Positions 9,498 to 21,700 of a stretch of 64,000 bases of DNA are shown here, one piece after another; the stretch's first letter is position 1, and the number at the start of each line of letters is the position of its first letter. Made by a program: the position numbers and the translations under genes. The notes beneath the pieces were generated by a model. The model was not told where the DNA came from and did no database searches. It worked only from the letters and a program-made list of their open reading frames with translations. The stretch is from the NCBI GenBank assembly GCA_017506865.1, contig JAFCMP010000012.1:248001-312000 (forward strand), written 5' to 3'. Origin of the DNA: Tribonema minus (lineage: Eukaryota > Sar > Xanthophyceae > Tribonematales > Tribonemataceae).

Positions 9498-10260
9498 AGG
9501 ATACTATCTTCGGGCCTTTTGGCACCGTTGATTGTCATACCAATTGCTCTTCGAGCTGATCCGTGGCTGAAGCAAAAGGAGTGGGGCTCATGCAGCTGTG
9601 CGCAGCTGCTGCAGACTACGCCTGCTCGGCCGTCGCCAGGGCTCGTGCCTTTTCCGCCATGTGCCGACCAACCTGCGCTTGAAGTTCGCCATCAAGGACA
9701 CTATCCCGGGGCTTCACGGCACCCTGGATTGTTGACCCTACTCCTATGGAGTGTTGTTCGTGTGGCGGCAAACCGCAGCTTCTGCTGGCACCTCTGGCCC
9801 CGACTGCTGCATCGGCGACTGTGGACATCGGACCTGCGCTGCCTCCACCAGCACTTGCCGCCGTACACCGCATTTGCTGCCCCAGCACCTCACATCTGGA
9901 CACTATCTTGGGACCTAGCGGTACCCTTGATTGTTGTTACACACACTTTTTCAGAGTCTTGTCTGTGGGGAGGGTCAGCGATGCGGCGACGGCGCAGGCA
10001 GGTGGCGGCTTCGCCTGCTTGGTGGCCTACGCCGACGCAGCGACCGAGTGTCAAGCCTGCTGCCTGCTGCGCCAAGATCATCAACGCGAACACCAACACC
10101 TGCAACCACACCGTCGAAGACCGGAGCCTATCCGCCGCCGTCCCTGCCGCCGGCGATGGCGCACGCCTTCAACCCACAACCGACACAAGGACACTCACTA
10201 TCTTGGGGCCTCGCGGCACCCTTGATTGTTAGTCATACAACTCTGCGGAGTGTTGTCCAA
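9498..10260 (+). repeat. four diverged copies of a ~60-bp module, 200-300 bp apart
   Basis: Modules near 9498, 9697, 9899 and 10197 share the consensus gacactatcttggggcct..cggcacccttgattgtt. The spacing is 199, 202 and 298 bp. A 342-residue plus frame spans the region, but it has no family resemblance and I do not call it a gene. The layout resembles the exon-edge duplications in the real genes, so it may be a decayed gene region. Confidence 0.6.
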
Positions 10261-10449
10261 GGCATGTGGTTAGAGAGCGGCGCCTGTGCGCGGCGACAGG
10301 GCAGGCGGCGGCAGCTGCTTGGCGGGAGCGGCGCGGAGTAGCAGGAGCAGGAGCAGCAGGAGGAAGGAGTTCGCAGCAGGGGTTCCAGTGTGCGGCTGGG
10401 GACACCGGGGGGGGTAACACTAGCGAATAGAAGGGCGGGTTTTAGTAGA

Positions 10450-10900
10450 TATGCTTGCTGGAGTGACAGCATCAGCCTTTGCAGCACCAGTGCCTGGCAC
10501 TTAGTGATCCATGACCATTGTCCTCAGTTCTGGGCGCTGCTACCAGTAGCCCAGGCCTGCACAAAGCTGTTCACGGTTAGGACCATTTTGGCAGAGACAC
10601 GGGAAGCCTCAAAGTGGGTCTGGTCGTGTAGAGGCAGTAGCTTAGGCACTTTGGTGCAGCATGATAGTAGGGACCGATCGGGGTTTGGGTGGGGTTTGTT
10701 GGGGTTGGGTTGGACTCTTCGTAGCAACAGCATTGATACCCTTAGCACCAGTGCCTGGTGCCCAGTGATCATTTTGCCTAGAGGCGTGATTCAGACGTGT
10801 CAGCATGGTCCACAGTTCTGGGCGCTGTCAAAGGCGACCCAGGCCTGCATAAATCTTTTTCAAGACGGGACAAGTGTGCCTCACGGCTGGGCAACCCTAA
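10450..10900. repeat. two diverged copies of a ~150-bp unit
   Basis: The blocks around 10475-10640 and 10735-10890 share agcaccagtgcctgg, cagttctgggcgctg, acccaggcctgca and other phrases in the same order. No coding assignment. Confidence 0.55.
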
Positions 10901-11007
10901 GTAGGGTTTGGTTGTGGGGTGTTGGCGGTAGTGTGAAGAGGGGGAAGCCTGTTTGCGGTTGAGTCTCTCTTCGGAGAAGGAATGTTGCTTTGAGTGCACA
11001 TCCAAAG

Positions 11008-11054
11008 AGAGGGCTTTTCACGCCCCTTGCGAAGCGAAATTAATAAAAGTACAT
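11008..11054 (+). mobile_element. diverged retrotransposon-type 3' tail
   Basis: gggcttttcacgcccc...gaagcgaaattaataaaagtac keeps the hairpin plus AATAAAAGTAC design of the main family with different bases, so it is a related element. Confidence 0.6.
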
Positions 11055-11239
11055 GTGGACGCTGCGAGTCAAAAGCACGATGCGGTCACATGATCCTGTG
11101 ATGCCGCACAACACACATGCCATCATGAGTGACTGATGCTGCAGAAGTACGCAATGTCATTGTTGAATGAGGCTGCTGGTGAGCGAGGTTTCAACGCTTG
11201 TTTTTGTGCACAGCGTCAATTCGACTGGACAACGAGCCC

Positions 11240-11307
11240 ACTTATGATTAGGGTTAGGGTTAGGGTTGCGCCCGCTTCGCGCCCTAAGCAAGAACCAATA
11301 AGAATTC
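11240..11307 (+). repeat. TTAGGG run followed by a diverged tail
   Basis: ttagggttagggttagggtt is followed directly by a tail-like cgcttcgcgccctaagcaagaaccaataag. Contact between telomere-like repeat and element tail also occurs at 9034-9059. Confidence 0.6.
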
Positions 11308-13217
11308 GCTGTATGAAGTTCTAACCACCGATGCTGACGCGTGTGCTCTGCGATGCCAACGTTCACCACAAGCTTCATGCACAGCATTGCACACATGACA
11401 TATTTGATTGTGGCAAAACAGATGGGGGGGGATGTTGCAACCGCAAAGGTGGCCTTTTCCTTGCCAAACGGGGGGAATTCGCACAGAGACACACACAGTC
11501 ATGCCATCGGAGCACAATGCGCTGCAGGTCTCAACTGCTGCACTGCTGCCGCAGCAGACAGTTCCCGAGAGAGGTCCCGAGACTTGTCCACGAGGTTCAC
11601 GGTCCGGAGTCCTGAGAGCAAACGGCTCTCAATTTACAACTTATCAGCGGCTCTGCAGCGGAGCGTCGAGAATGACTGCAGCCGAGCAACTTCAAGGGTC
11701 TACCGCACACTTGGAAAGGGGGGGGGGGGGGGCTAGCAAGCCGCCACCCGGGGGCCCGGTCACCATGCGCTGGCCGAGCACTGGGATAGCAACCCCCGCA
11801 TTATTCTGGTGCTGCACGTGCCTGTTTCTATTCTCGACCGAGAGCATCGCAGCCACGGCCAGACTGTGTCCGGCGAGAGGAGGGTCTCGGCAAACTTGCG
11901 CTTGGAGCGCCTGGCAGCGAGAACGGCTGAGGCGTGCCGTCTGTCACACCAGACGAGTGCTGCTATGGCTGTTCCATGCGTGCTGATGCTCAGAGAAGGG
12001 GCAGGGGGCGTTTGGGGGGGGAGGGGGGGCGGGGGGGGCACATTGTGCGGTGGCAGTGCATCGGCATGTGCTGCCGCCAGCTAGCTGCTATGTGATGGCT
12101 GTTGCCGCCGCCGTTTGATGCCTAGCTGCTGCCGCTGCTGCTGCTGCTGCTGTTGTCCGCCGTGCTGCTCTCGGCCTCGGTGGCGGCGCGCGATGCCGCC
12201 ACCCGCCTGTGCCGACAGCGCAGCGCAGGGTGCAATGGACGACATGGTCAGGGCATGAAGGGTAAGTGGGGACAAGATACTGGCGCGCCAAAACAGGCCA
12301 TCTTTTAAAGAGCCATAACAGTTGGCTGTGGCGGACCAATGATCGACCATTGAACTACCTTGATCAACCAGGAAACAACCAGACTTGAAGGTCAGCCCAG
12401 CACAAAACACAGATGTGGCTGTGAGTGCGTCACGCACACTTGTCCCCAGTGTAGTCGTAAAATCCTGCAACTGCAACTTTACTTCAACGCACGTGTGCAA
12501 CCCCCCTATTTGTGACAGACCATGATGTATTTCAAGCGCGTTTAAGTTGGCGCATGGAACTGGCCTGAGCAGGTGACAAGCGCGGAGAATGATGACCGCG
12601 CAGGGGCTCCTTACACTACAGCCAGCGCCGCAACACACGTAGGGCCGAGTGGCGCTTTTCATGCGCAGCGCGCGCAATGATCTCCACATTGACATGCAGG
12701 AGAGATGAACGCGTAGCACGTGCTATGGATGGTGGCACTCAAGTTGCGTGACTGACCAACGCTGATGTTGAGCAGAAAAAATAGTATGCATGTACATATG
12801 GGATGTTCGACGGCCTTGACCTGCATAACTCAAGTGCTAACCCCTAACCCCAACTCTAACCCTAACCTAACTTTTGGGTCATGCAAGCAAGGATTTGATG
12901 ATTCGATGGTGATATGCAATGCAATGCAAGTGAGCCCAACTCAGACGTTACTCTAAGTAGTTGCGCTTGCACACGCACCAACACCTGCTCCACTCAGTAA
13001 ATCAGCAGGACTGCGGGAAGCTTTGAGGTGCATAGATAAACCTGACCCTTACCCTAACCTGAAGCTAGGGTTAGCGCTGACCGCCCGCCTCACGCTGAGT
13101 TGCACTACTGCTGACACCAATTGCCACAAGGTGGCAGTTGGCAGTTGATGAGGGTTGATGAGGGTCTTCATGGGCAAACAAGTGGGTGACGCCGTAGCAT
13201 TCAAACCTCAAGCTGTT
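11308..13217. other. no gene recognised; homopurine runs and telomere-like repeats
   Basis: Contains G-runs near 11717-11732 and 12002-12040 and CCCTAA-type repeats at 12836-12871 and about 13047-13072. A 212-residue minus frame at 12081-12719 ends in poly-Gln/Arg low complexity and shows no family features. Confidence 0.5.
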
Positions 13218-13734
13218 GCGCATACATACGAGAAACTGCTGACACGGGCAGTGCTCGGCCATCAAGATGCCCCACCATACAAACGGTATGCAGCGCAGCA
13301 TACTATATGCTGAGCACAGCATACCTACCTTAGGAACTGCTGATACGGGCGGCCATGTCGCAGTGCTTGGCCATCGAGGTGGCCCACCATACATACAGTA
13401 TGCACCATACGGTACGCAGCATAGCATAGCATACATACCTTAGGGACTGCTGATACGGGCGGCCATCGCAGTGCTCGGCCATCGAGATGGCCCATCATAC
13501 ATACGATATGCAGCACAGCGTAGCATACTTTAGGAGCCGCTGATACGGCCGGCTGTATCGCAGTGCTCGGCCGTCGAGACGGCCCACCATACATACGATA
13601 TGCAACACAGCATAGCATAGCACACCTTTCTTAGGAACTGCTGATACGGTTGGCCATGTCGCAGTGCTCGGCCATCGAGGTGGCCCACATACATACAGTA
13701 TGCACCATACGGTATGCAGCATAGCATAGCATAC
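13218..13734 (-). repeat. array of terminal-exon copies downstream of the glycosyltransferase-like gene
   Basis: At least five degenerate copies (about 90-120 bp period) of the last ~60 bases of exon 5 of the neighbouring minus-strand gene plus ~50 bp of what follows. Each would encode a version of VGHLDGRALRHG.PYQQFLR. Together with the genuine exon end (13735-13797) they make a six-fold array. Some copies keep an AAG/GT-like edge and could act as alternative splice donors or simply lie in the 3' UTR. Confidence 0.85.
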
Positions 13735-16700
13735 CTACCTTAGGAACTGCTGATACGGTCGGCCATGTCGCAGTGCTCGGCCGTCGAGGTGGCCCACCAT
13801 GGGGTCCTGGAGTCCGTCGTTGAGTATGTACGCCTTGTACTTAGCGTGCGCCACCGCCCCCCCGGCCTTGCAGTCGGACAGCATGGCCTGACCAAACGTG
13901 TCCTCTATGAACTGAGGGGGGGGGGGGGGGCAGTCGCGTAGCAATGTGGTGTGAGTGTACCGTATGGTGCGCGGTGACATTATCATGTACTTCAAAGTAC
14001 TTGGGGGTACTATACTTCAAAGAAGCCACTTGTTGCAACATGCAGAGCTGGTGCTCACAGGCCTGTTGCTCCGCACCGACAGAGGTCGACATCACTGATG
14101 AACTGGAGAAGAGGGGGGGGGGCAGTTGCGCAGTGATGTGTTTTGTCAGTCAACGCTACAGAACCCGTGGTCCTCCTAAACACTTTTTGTTATCAAGAGA
14201 AGTGGTGTGCATCATCCTGCATGTACGCATTTCTGTTCTTGAAACCATGCGAACCGCAGCGCCCACCCGCCCTACGGACCAACGTGATAGCATCGGGTAG
14301 AATGAGAGCACACACACACACAAAAAGAGCGGCTGAGTACAAGACAGACAGCCGCTGCGCCAGCTGAAGCAGTAGTCACTGCATGCTCATCACTGCTACC
14401 ATGACATGATACACACTCTGCCGGAGCGGGAACAATGACGAATTTGTGGGCACGCGTGTGGCGGGTTGGGACATGTGTCCTGACTTCATCCTTACCCTAA
14501 CCGTAATCCTGATCTTAACCTGTACTGAGCATCGTCCTTGTGGTGCTTACATCATCGCATGCGGCGCTGAGCGCGGCACTCTGGCAAAGCGCAGCACTCC
14601 ATTTGAAGTTGCCTCAAAGGTTAGCACGTGCACTTTGGCACGTGCCGGCAAATGTCAGCCAAGCACCAGCCACAATACGCTCTGTGCTTACGATGCCCCT
14701 CAGCAACTTCAACTTCAACCTCAACTCTTATTCATGGTGGAAGGCACTTGCGGCTAACCATTCCTTGTCACCTAGAGCTCCACGATCTTTCGATTTGTGT
14801 TTCATTCATCTGTCCATATGGATGACATCCTGCTTCAGATCGCCTTGCAGGAACGGCTTACTTCAAGACATAGGTACAGGCGCTAAACCAGATGGAAGCC
14901 TAGTCACAACTGCAACCTCAACTTTATCGGCCATAATGGCCTGCTTCATATCACCTCGTGCTTTGCTCACACACGTGTAAAGTCAGCTGTCGTGAACATC
15001 GGACTGCATTCATACATCATGTCATGTGCCATTTTGTATGCATGTTTCAGAACAAGTCCCTGCTGTACCACCCACATCATGGGTTGCGTACCACTACGAC
15101 GAGCAAGAGTGATTAGGGCTAGAGAGTTTAAAAGTAGGTTTAGGCCCAGTCACCTGTCCCCTGGCAACGGAGCCGTTGAAAACCGTCTCAAGGTAAAAGT
15201 CAACCTCAGTTATATGCGGCTGCGCGGCGGGGCAGACAGTGACAGGGAAAGGTGCAACAAAAACAGAAACAAGAAGTGCATGAGATTTTGGCTGCAGGTC
15301 CTGACTTTCGACAAACACTGGTGGTGCATCTTGAAGCATACGCCTTGTCTTGAGCGTATTCGAGGTAGAAATATGGAGTGACTTGCTGACCAGTAAGGTA
15401 TACCTTGCTACTCCAGCTAGCAGGAAAAGTTACAAAAACAAAAATGCTCGGATATGTGCATTTTTGGAAGCCCCCCCCCCCAAGTCACGGTCAAATTTGG
15501 GTGAACTCTGTGTATCCACTCGTATGAGAATGTCCCGCTGATGCCGTCCGTTCTGGCATGTGACGCGCACCCAGCCCTGACCGTGTTCCTAGACGCAACC
15601 CCAACCCTACTGCCATGGCAGGCATCGTGAATGCGCAGCTCAAAGCAGCAGCGCTCGCGTTTGCGCAACCAATGAAAGCAGGGGCACGGTGGAGGTGAAC
15701 TTGCCTTGTCGTACCAGAAGTAGAGCGGTTCGAACTTGAAGGGATGTATGTGCCGGTCGGGGGGCGTCAGCACTGCCTTGCTGCTGAAGGACTTGACCTG
15801 CAGGGGGGGAGGGGGGGAGGGGCAGGGGCATATCAGTGCTCAGCACATGTGAGTACCAGTGCAGGGCATGGGAGCACCAGTGCTTCATACAGACTGTACG
15901 CAGGTCAAGCAAGTACGTCAGAAGTGTTGCAATTGCGCTGCGGGGCGTTGTACGAAGATGGCGATTGGCCTCGTAGGAGCGTTCTGTGCTGCGTCATTGC
16001 ATGATGATCTTCTCAGCGGCAACATGACAACACGACCCCACATGCCGGTGCCAGAGCTCATACACACTGCATAGTATTACAGAGTTGATGTGCTGCATGT
16101 GTATATTCACCTGTAGTGTAAGGTTGAGAGCCACCGACCCTTCAACAGTGACAGAGTCATCTGGGCATTCAGAGTGCTCTTCACTGATTCTTGCTTAGGG
16201 CGCGAAACAGCGTACAACCCCATATGCCGGCGCCAGGGCTTAAACAAATTGTAGAGCTGTGTACAGAGATGATGTGCTGCATATATAGATTGATCTGTAG
16301 TGTAACGTTAAGAACAATTGACTCTTCAACAATGACATAATCATATGGGCATTCAGTGCTCTGTGTAAGCTGCGAGCGATAGGGAGTGCTCTTCATTCTT
16401 GCTTAGGGCGCGAGAAAGCCCATATGATCCCTCTGAAGCGGATAAAAGTAACACAGCAGCCGCGCGTACTTTACGCTGTCCCCCTCCGGCCCCGCCATAC
16501 CGCGCACCATGTACCCCAGTTTGAGACCTGACGACACTGCACAGTCCCCGATAACGTGTATGTTCTTCAAACTGAAGCCAGAGCATGACCACATAAAGCA
16601 CAATACCCACTGCTCACCTGTACCCCTGACAAGACCATTTAAAGGTGACCATAAATAGCACAATATTCACCGCTCACCTTCTTCTTGGGGCGTATCGTGC

Positions 16701-18534
16701 TAGTGCTCAGCAGCCCCGCGTACTTTATCCCCTCCCCCTCCGGCCCCGCCATGATGCGCAGCGCCGCCGCGCAGTCAAAGCTGCGCATGATAGGATAGTC
16801 GTGCTGCAGCACCAGCGCGAACCGCGTCGCGCACGACTCCAGCGCCGCCTTCACCGCAAACCCAAACCCCTGGCGCTGCTCAAAGATCATGAGGCGCACG
16901 TTGCGCATGGGGGCGTCACCCACTTCAACTTCTCTGCTGAGACGTGCCACGAACTCGTCGTAGTCGCGCGCCATCTCCGGCGTGATGCGCCCCGTCTTGT
17001 AGCGCACGCGCCCGTGCGCGGTCTGGTAGCCGTCGCACGTGACGATCGTCGTGCAGTCCGCCAGCCCCGGCACCTGCAGAGTTAGAGAGGTTAGGGTTAA
17101 GGGCTCTGAGGTTAGAGCTAGGGTTAGAGCTAGTATTGGCGCTAGGGTTGGGGCGAAGCGTGCGCCGTCTGGTAGCCGTCGCACATGACGACTGTCGTGC
17201 AGTCCGCCTGGCACCTGGAGTGGAATTGAGATTGGTGTTAGGGTTAGTGCTAGCATGAGTGCTGAGTTGGGGCTAAGAGTGCGCGGTCTGGTAGCCGTTG
17301 CACGTGATGACAGCCGTGCAATCCGCCAGCCCTGGCACCTGGAGTAGGGTCAGTAGCATTGGGGTGAGGGCTAGTGTTAGCCCTAGGACTAGGACTAGGG
17401 TGTTGCCTAACGTTGGGGCTCATCGTGCGCTGTATGGAAGCTGTTGCAGGTGACAACGATCGTGCAGCCCACCAGCCCCGGCACCTGCAGTAGGCTTCAG
17501 GAATTGGGCTAAGGTCACTTAGGGTTAGGATGGGGCTAAAATTGGGCGTTGAATTAGGGTTTGGTGTAGGGTCAGGGCTGGGACGGACTGCAGGCTAGGA
17601 TCAGGATCAGGGGTGAGGCGTTTGCCAACCTTTGCGCGAAGACTCTTGCTTCAAGCGACTTCCCGTTAGATAGCACTCCGTAGAATCAAGTACTTCAAGT
17701 GCAAAGGCCGAAAGAAGTGGTAGTGCATTGGCTGCCGTAAGTGACAAGAACTGCGGAATCCGCAAGCCTCGGCGTGTTCCGCGCAGGTGTGCGCCATGCA
17801 CAGGGCTAGCTACTCCAGATTGTTGTGGGCAGCAGAGGCGCAATGATGAAGTGCCCTGATGGCGAAGCTCTGTTGTTGTCGATCGATGGGTATCACAGGA
17901 CAGGTCAGGTTTGTGTGGTCTGAAACAGGCAGTTGTGGCAACCGATGACAGTGTATAGTGCTATACAGGCACATGTTGTCCTGCACTATCAGCTGCTGCG
18001 ATGCAAGCATCCAAACAGCAATGTGCGAGGCAATTGAACCAGTCTTGGTCCAAAAGCGGTCTCGCACAAGCTGGTGCTCGTGTCCATGGACGTGCCATTG
18101 GCCCACATAGACCAGAAACGCAAGACCTGGACAAGACTTTGTCCTTACACAAACAACAGACATCACTTAATGCTGGTCACCGATGGCTGCAGAGATATGC
18201 CGAACAACTGCCATAGGGCATCGCAGAGGATGCTCACCTTGTTGAGCGTCTCCAGGGAGTGCCTTAGCATGGAAAGGTCCGGATTCGTCTGTATCGGGCT
18301 CGTTGTAACAATCACGGTCAGCAGATCCGACAACGGAGGATCCCCACCAGTTTCTGCTCGTGCACCAGCTTCTCCGTTCATTGAGCTCTGGCCGGGGTTC
18401 GCCGAGCTGCGCGCAGTGCGTCTGCGCCGCTTGTAGAAGCGTACAGTGGCAATAATCACAGCCGCCGACACCGCCACCGACAGTGAGAGCGCCAGCGAGT
18501 TGCCGACCAGTGCCGGGGTCCAAAGCAATTTCAT
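13735..18534 (-). CDS. type II membrane glycosyltransferase-like protein, 5 exons
   Basis: Exons in coding order: 18534-18238, 17073-16678, 15797-15705, 15219-15154, 13911-13735; all joins are phase 0 and give 342 aa. Residues ~8-32 form one membrane segment followed by RRRR, so it is probably a signal-anchored Golgi or ER protein. The lumenal part starts with a 'LTVIVTTSPI...N' strand, then VPGLADCTTIVTCDGYQ, a RFALVLQHDYPI segment, FEPLYFWYDK, and FIEDTFGQ ... VGHLDGR near the end. This pattern recalls GT-A-fold (GT2-like) glycosyltransferase-like proteins of algae; the substrate is unknown. Intron 3 begins AAG/GCAAGT, a GC-AG intron. Reading on past the last exon gives AGG then TAG, so I end the gene there; a further exon after a GTAGGT donor is also possible. 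Exons 2 and 5 have degenerate tandem copies beside them. Confidence 0.8.
16021..16420. repeat. ~195-bp tandem duplication in intron 2 of the glycosyltransferase-like gene
   Basis: The units 16021-16213 and about 16214-16415 share order and wording (ccacatgccgg/ccatatgccgg, gatgtgctgcat, ctgtagtgtaa, gggcattca, gctcttca). Both end in cttgcttagggcgcga, the minus-strand form of the retroelement tail hairpin. Confidence 0.7.
16450..16520 (-). repeat. partial copy of the 3' end of exon 2
   Basis: Reverse complement reads MAGPEGDSVKYARLL, matching the MAGPEGEGIKYAGLL segment at the end of exon 2, but it lacks the rest of the exon. It lies within intron 2. Confidence 0.75.
17145..17493 (-). repeat. 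three copies of the start of exon 2, each with an acceptor-like edge
   Basis: Copies near 17155-17216, 17278-17342 and 17428-17493 repeat the first ~60 bp of exon 2 (ccggcacctgcag edge on the plus strand, then cagtccgcca..., ggtagccg). They are separated by TTAGGG-like runs and stand upstream of the genuine exon 2 in intron 1. The frames are damaged. Confidence 0.8.
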
Positions 18535-18799
18535 AGCTCCCCTTGTATGGGAGAAGTGTGGCTATGTGTTATCTGACGGGATGCAACAGAAGAGAGTCTG
18601 CTGGCATTGCCGACTTCGAAGGTGTCTTCTCTCTACAGCTGACAATCATAAAATGTAACTTCAACTTTCTTCACCAACTTGAACTGTTTCATCTGCGCAG
18701 ATTTTCATCTGAAAAACCGCAGGTAATGGTGCGCTAGGAGCAGCAGCTGCGGTGGGAGCAGCAGCAGCAGATTCAAGTTTTTTGCAAACAGCAGTTATC
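18535..18799. promoter_or_regulatory. shared 265-bp divergent promoter region
   Basis: Lies between the start codons of the minus-strand glycosyltransferase-like gene and plus-strand VPS53. It contains acttcaactt (18658-18667) and aacttgaact (18675-18684). A matching ACTTCAACT motif sits in the other divergent promoter at 40019-40044. No clear TATA box. Confidence 0.5.
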
Positions 18800-21700
18800 A
18801 TGGCCGAGGCACCCCACCCGCCGTCGCCGATGGGCGCTTCACAGATGATATCGGAGGGGGTCATGGAAGCCATGGGCAGCGAGGATCCTCTCGACAAGGC
18901 AGACTTCGATCCCATAGCGTATCTCAACCACCTTTTTCCGACAGAGAGGAGCCTTGACAGGTTTGTGTATGTGTGTGTGCGCGCATCCTTGTGCATCTTG
19001 CTTCACCATCGCACCCGCGAAGAGCACCGACTTGCTGCGCTGACAGTGACTTTTTGTATTGCTATTTTGCTTTGCTGCGGCCACATCCTGCATGTCAGGC
19101 TGGACCCTTTCGTGGTGAAGATAACGGCTCAGATCAGCATGCTTGATGCCGAAATCAGCCAGGCTGTTCAGGTAAGGCGCTTACAGCCGACCGTCTCATT
19201 GTGCTTCAAATTGGTGACAACAGCAATCAAATAGTGTCTGACGCTGCTCCCACAACCAGGTAATCTTGTCGTCTGCTTGCCATGATAAAGAACACGGAGG
19301 ACAATGCTGCAGCAGCTGCATTGTGCCTGGCAGCCTCACATAATGACGCCTCAATCAGCCAACGTGGTGCGCGCTTTGACATGTATTGCTGAGGCCTTGC
19401 TGCAGTTGCACCCTGTGCCACTGCACGCGCGCTGCTGCCGCCTACACTGGCGCTATTGCCATTACGACGCTGAGTCACCTCCGTGACGCCTGCAGTCTAC
19501 ACCTTCAAGCCATGTGCCGCTTCCAGTGCTGCTGGTATGCTGTGACTGGCGTCAAACGCTGTTGAGCGTCGTCGAGTGCCACGGGCCGTTGAGCAGCTGC
19601 AACGTATGCTGTCACTCAGGAAATTGCGAGGCAACAGCTGAGCACTTGGCACTCTGGTCTCCGCTGCAGCTGCATGGCACACTGCGGCCATCAGTTGCTG
19701 CACAAGCAGCACAAGCATTGACTCGTGCCGGCATGCTCAGTGCTATTACACGTGTGCGATCTGCGTCGCGCTGCGCAGGCGCAAAGCGAGGCGGGGCAGC
19801 AGGCGGTGCGGGACGTGGCGGAGGCGCGCGCGGCCATTGCGGAGCTCTTTGCCAAAGTCAAAGACATCAAGGGGAAGGTGCGCTATTTGAGAAGCCAATT
19901 ATACTTCAACAGCGCAGAGTGGACACCACAGTGCAGCAAGGCACTCTCGGTGCAGCATCGGTCAGTGCGATTCGCAACGGAGGGGAAGGTGCATGCGCAT
20001 TGACGGCTGAGCTCTGTGGAGCTCTTTGCTAAAGTCAGAGACATCAAGGGGAAGGTGCGCAACAGAAAGAAAGCGCGGCAATCATGGTGTTGTGTTCAGA
20101 GGCATACACTTGCGGAGCGCACATGCTGGGCTGGGCTGCAGCACCCATGTCCAAGCAGTGCAGACCAGGTTGTGGCCGAGGAGGTGTCGGTCTACAAAGG
20201 ACGCCGAACCTCGCTTGGGGCACTCACAAAAAAAGAAAAAATTCAGAAACAACAAGTCCAGTAATACAGGGCAAAAGCTCACAGCGGCAGGGCGCTCTCG
20301 CTGCAGCATCGTCCAGCGCAACCTGCACAGCGTGGGCAAATGTGCATTAGGGTTAAGGTTAGGGATAGCGTCGGCAGCGCAGCAGCTCTGTGTGTCAGAG
20401 CCAGGGGCAACACAAGGAAAGCGCGCTGCTGAGCAGTGCCATTATGACAGCACCGCAAACTGGGCCGCTTGCACAGCAGACGCTACGCAGTGTTTGCGAG
20501 GTATGTATTTATGCCATGCTGCGCTCATCTCGCTGTCTCACTTCGACAGGGGGCTGCTCGTCATGCCCTTGTGGTTATTTGCTGGCACTTGTGAGCGCTA
20601 GGGGGGGGTGATGGCCCATGCGTTTCCTGGACAGCGATGGTTTGCCAGATTACAGGATGTTGAGCGATGCCGCGTCGTCTTCCGATGACTCACCACACGG
20701 CTCAACATATTGTGCATGCAGCATACAACATGCGGCCCTGTGCTGACGTTTAAGCACGTAAAAAAAAAGCATGCTACACTGTGGGCGGCTGATGTCGTGT
20801 GCGAATGCGGAGCACTGCTGCTAGTGGCAAGCTGCACAGCAGTGCTCAGGTGCGCGCAAGACACATCCTACATGTATTATAACAAAACACATCATTGGTA
20901 AATACGCACATGTACCACAAATCCACCAACACCACACAGACAGGGGCAAGTGATGGGTGGCGTGCGTCAGCGATCAGGCACATCTTATGTGCACATCTGT
21001 GAATGCCGCATGGCAGCATGGCACTGGATGCGGGCTGTGCAGTACTACCTGCTGCGAAAGCGCGCCAGTGCTTGAGAACGGCTGCTGGCGGCACATTTGC
21101 GAGACCTGGTACATGTGCACCAGCAGCACTAGTTGAAGCTGATAGGTCCATGATGGGCCGTGTGTGCCCTAACTTCAACCCTTCTAGCGCACCTGCTCCC
21201 CCCTACGGCTCTGCACACGCAACACTGAATTTTCTGGCTGGGGGGCGGGGTGGGAGGGCTATGTAGTATTCTCATGGCGTTGTGCGGCAGTCGTGATGGT
21301 GCGTGTGTCTCACACGTCTCTGCGTGCACTTGTTGGGCGGCCACAGGCGGAGCAGAGCGAGGTCATGGTGCAGGAGATCTGCCGCGACATACGCCAGCTG
21401 GACCACGCCAAGCGGCATCTACAGGTATGTATGTATGTGTGTAAAAATGCACTGGGTAGCACAGAGCTGACGTGTACTTCAAAGTATACATGTAGGTAGG
21501 GTGATAGGCAGGTATAGACTGTTGTTATATGTGTATACTCGTGAACATTGTACAGTCTTTGTAGGTGTAGTGCTTCTGTGTGCCATGACCTGCGGTCAGC
21601 ATGGCCTCGGCGGCAGTGTTCACACAGGCAGTACATTAAGCGCACACCAGGTGTACTCCAGCGCATCAGTGCATTGTGGTGGCCGGTGCACTCCAATTTC

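Noticed and set aside
9204..10232. 342-residue plus-strand frame
   Set aside because: No domain resemblance, competing frames on both strands, and a repeat-module structure; not supported as a gene.
12081..12719. 212-residue minus-strand frame ending in poly-Gln/Arg
   Set aside because: Low complexity, no motif, no splice-supported partner exon.
18752..18799. Upstream in-frame GTG start for VPS53
   Set aside because: Nuclear genes normally start at ATG; the ATG at 18800 is in frame and precedes the conserved N-terminus.
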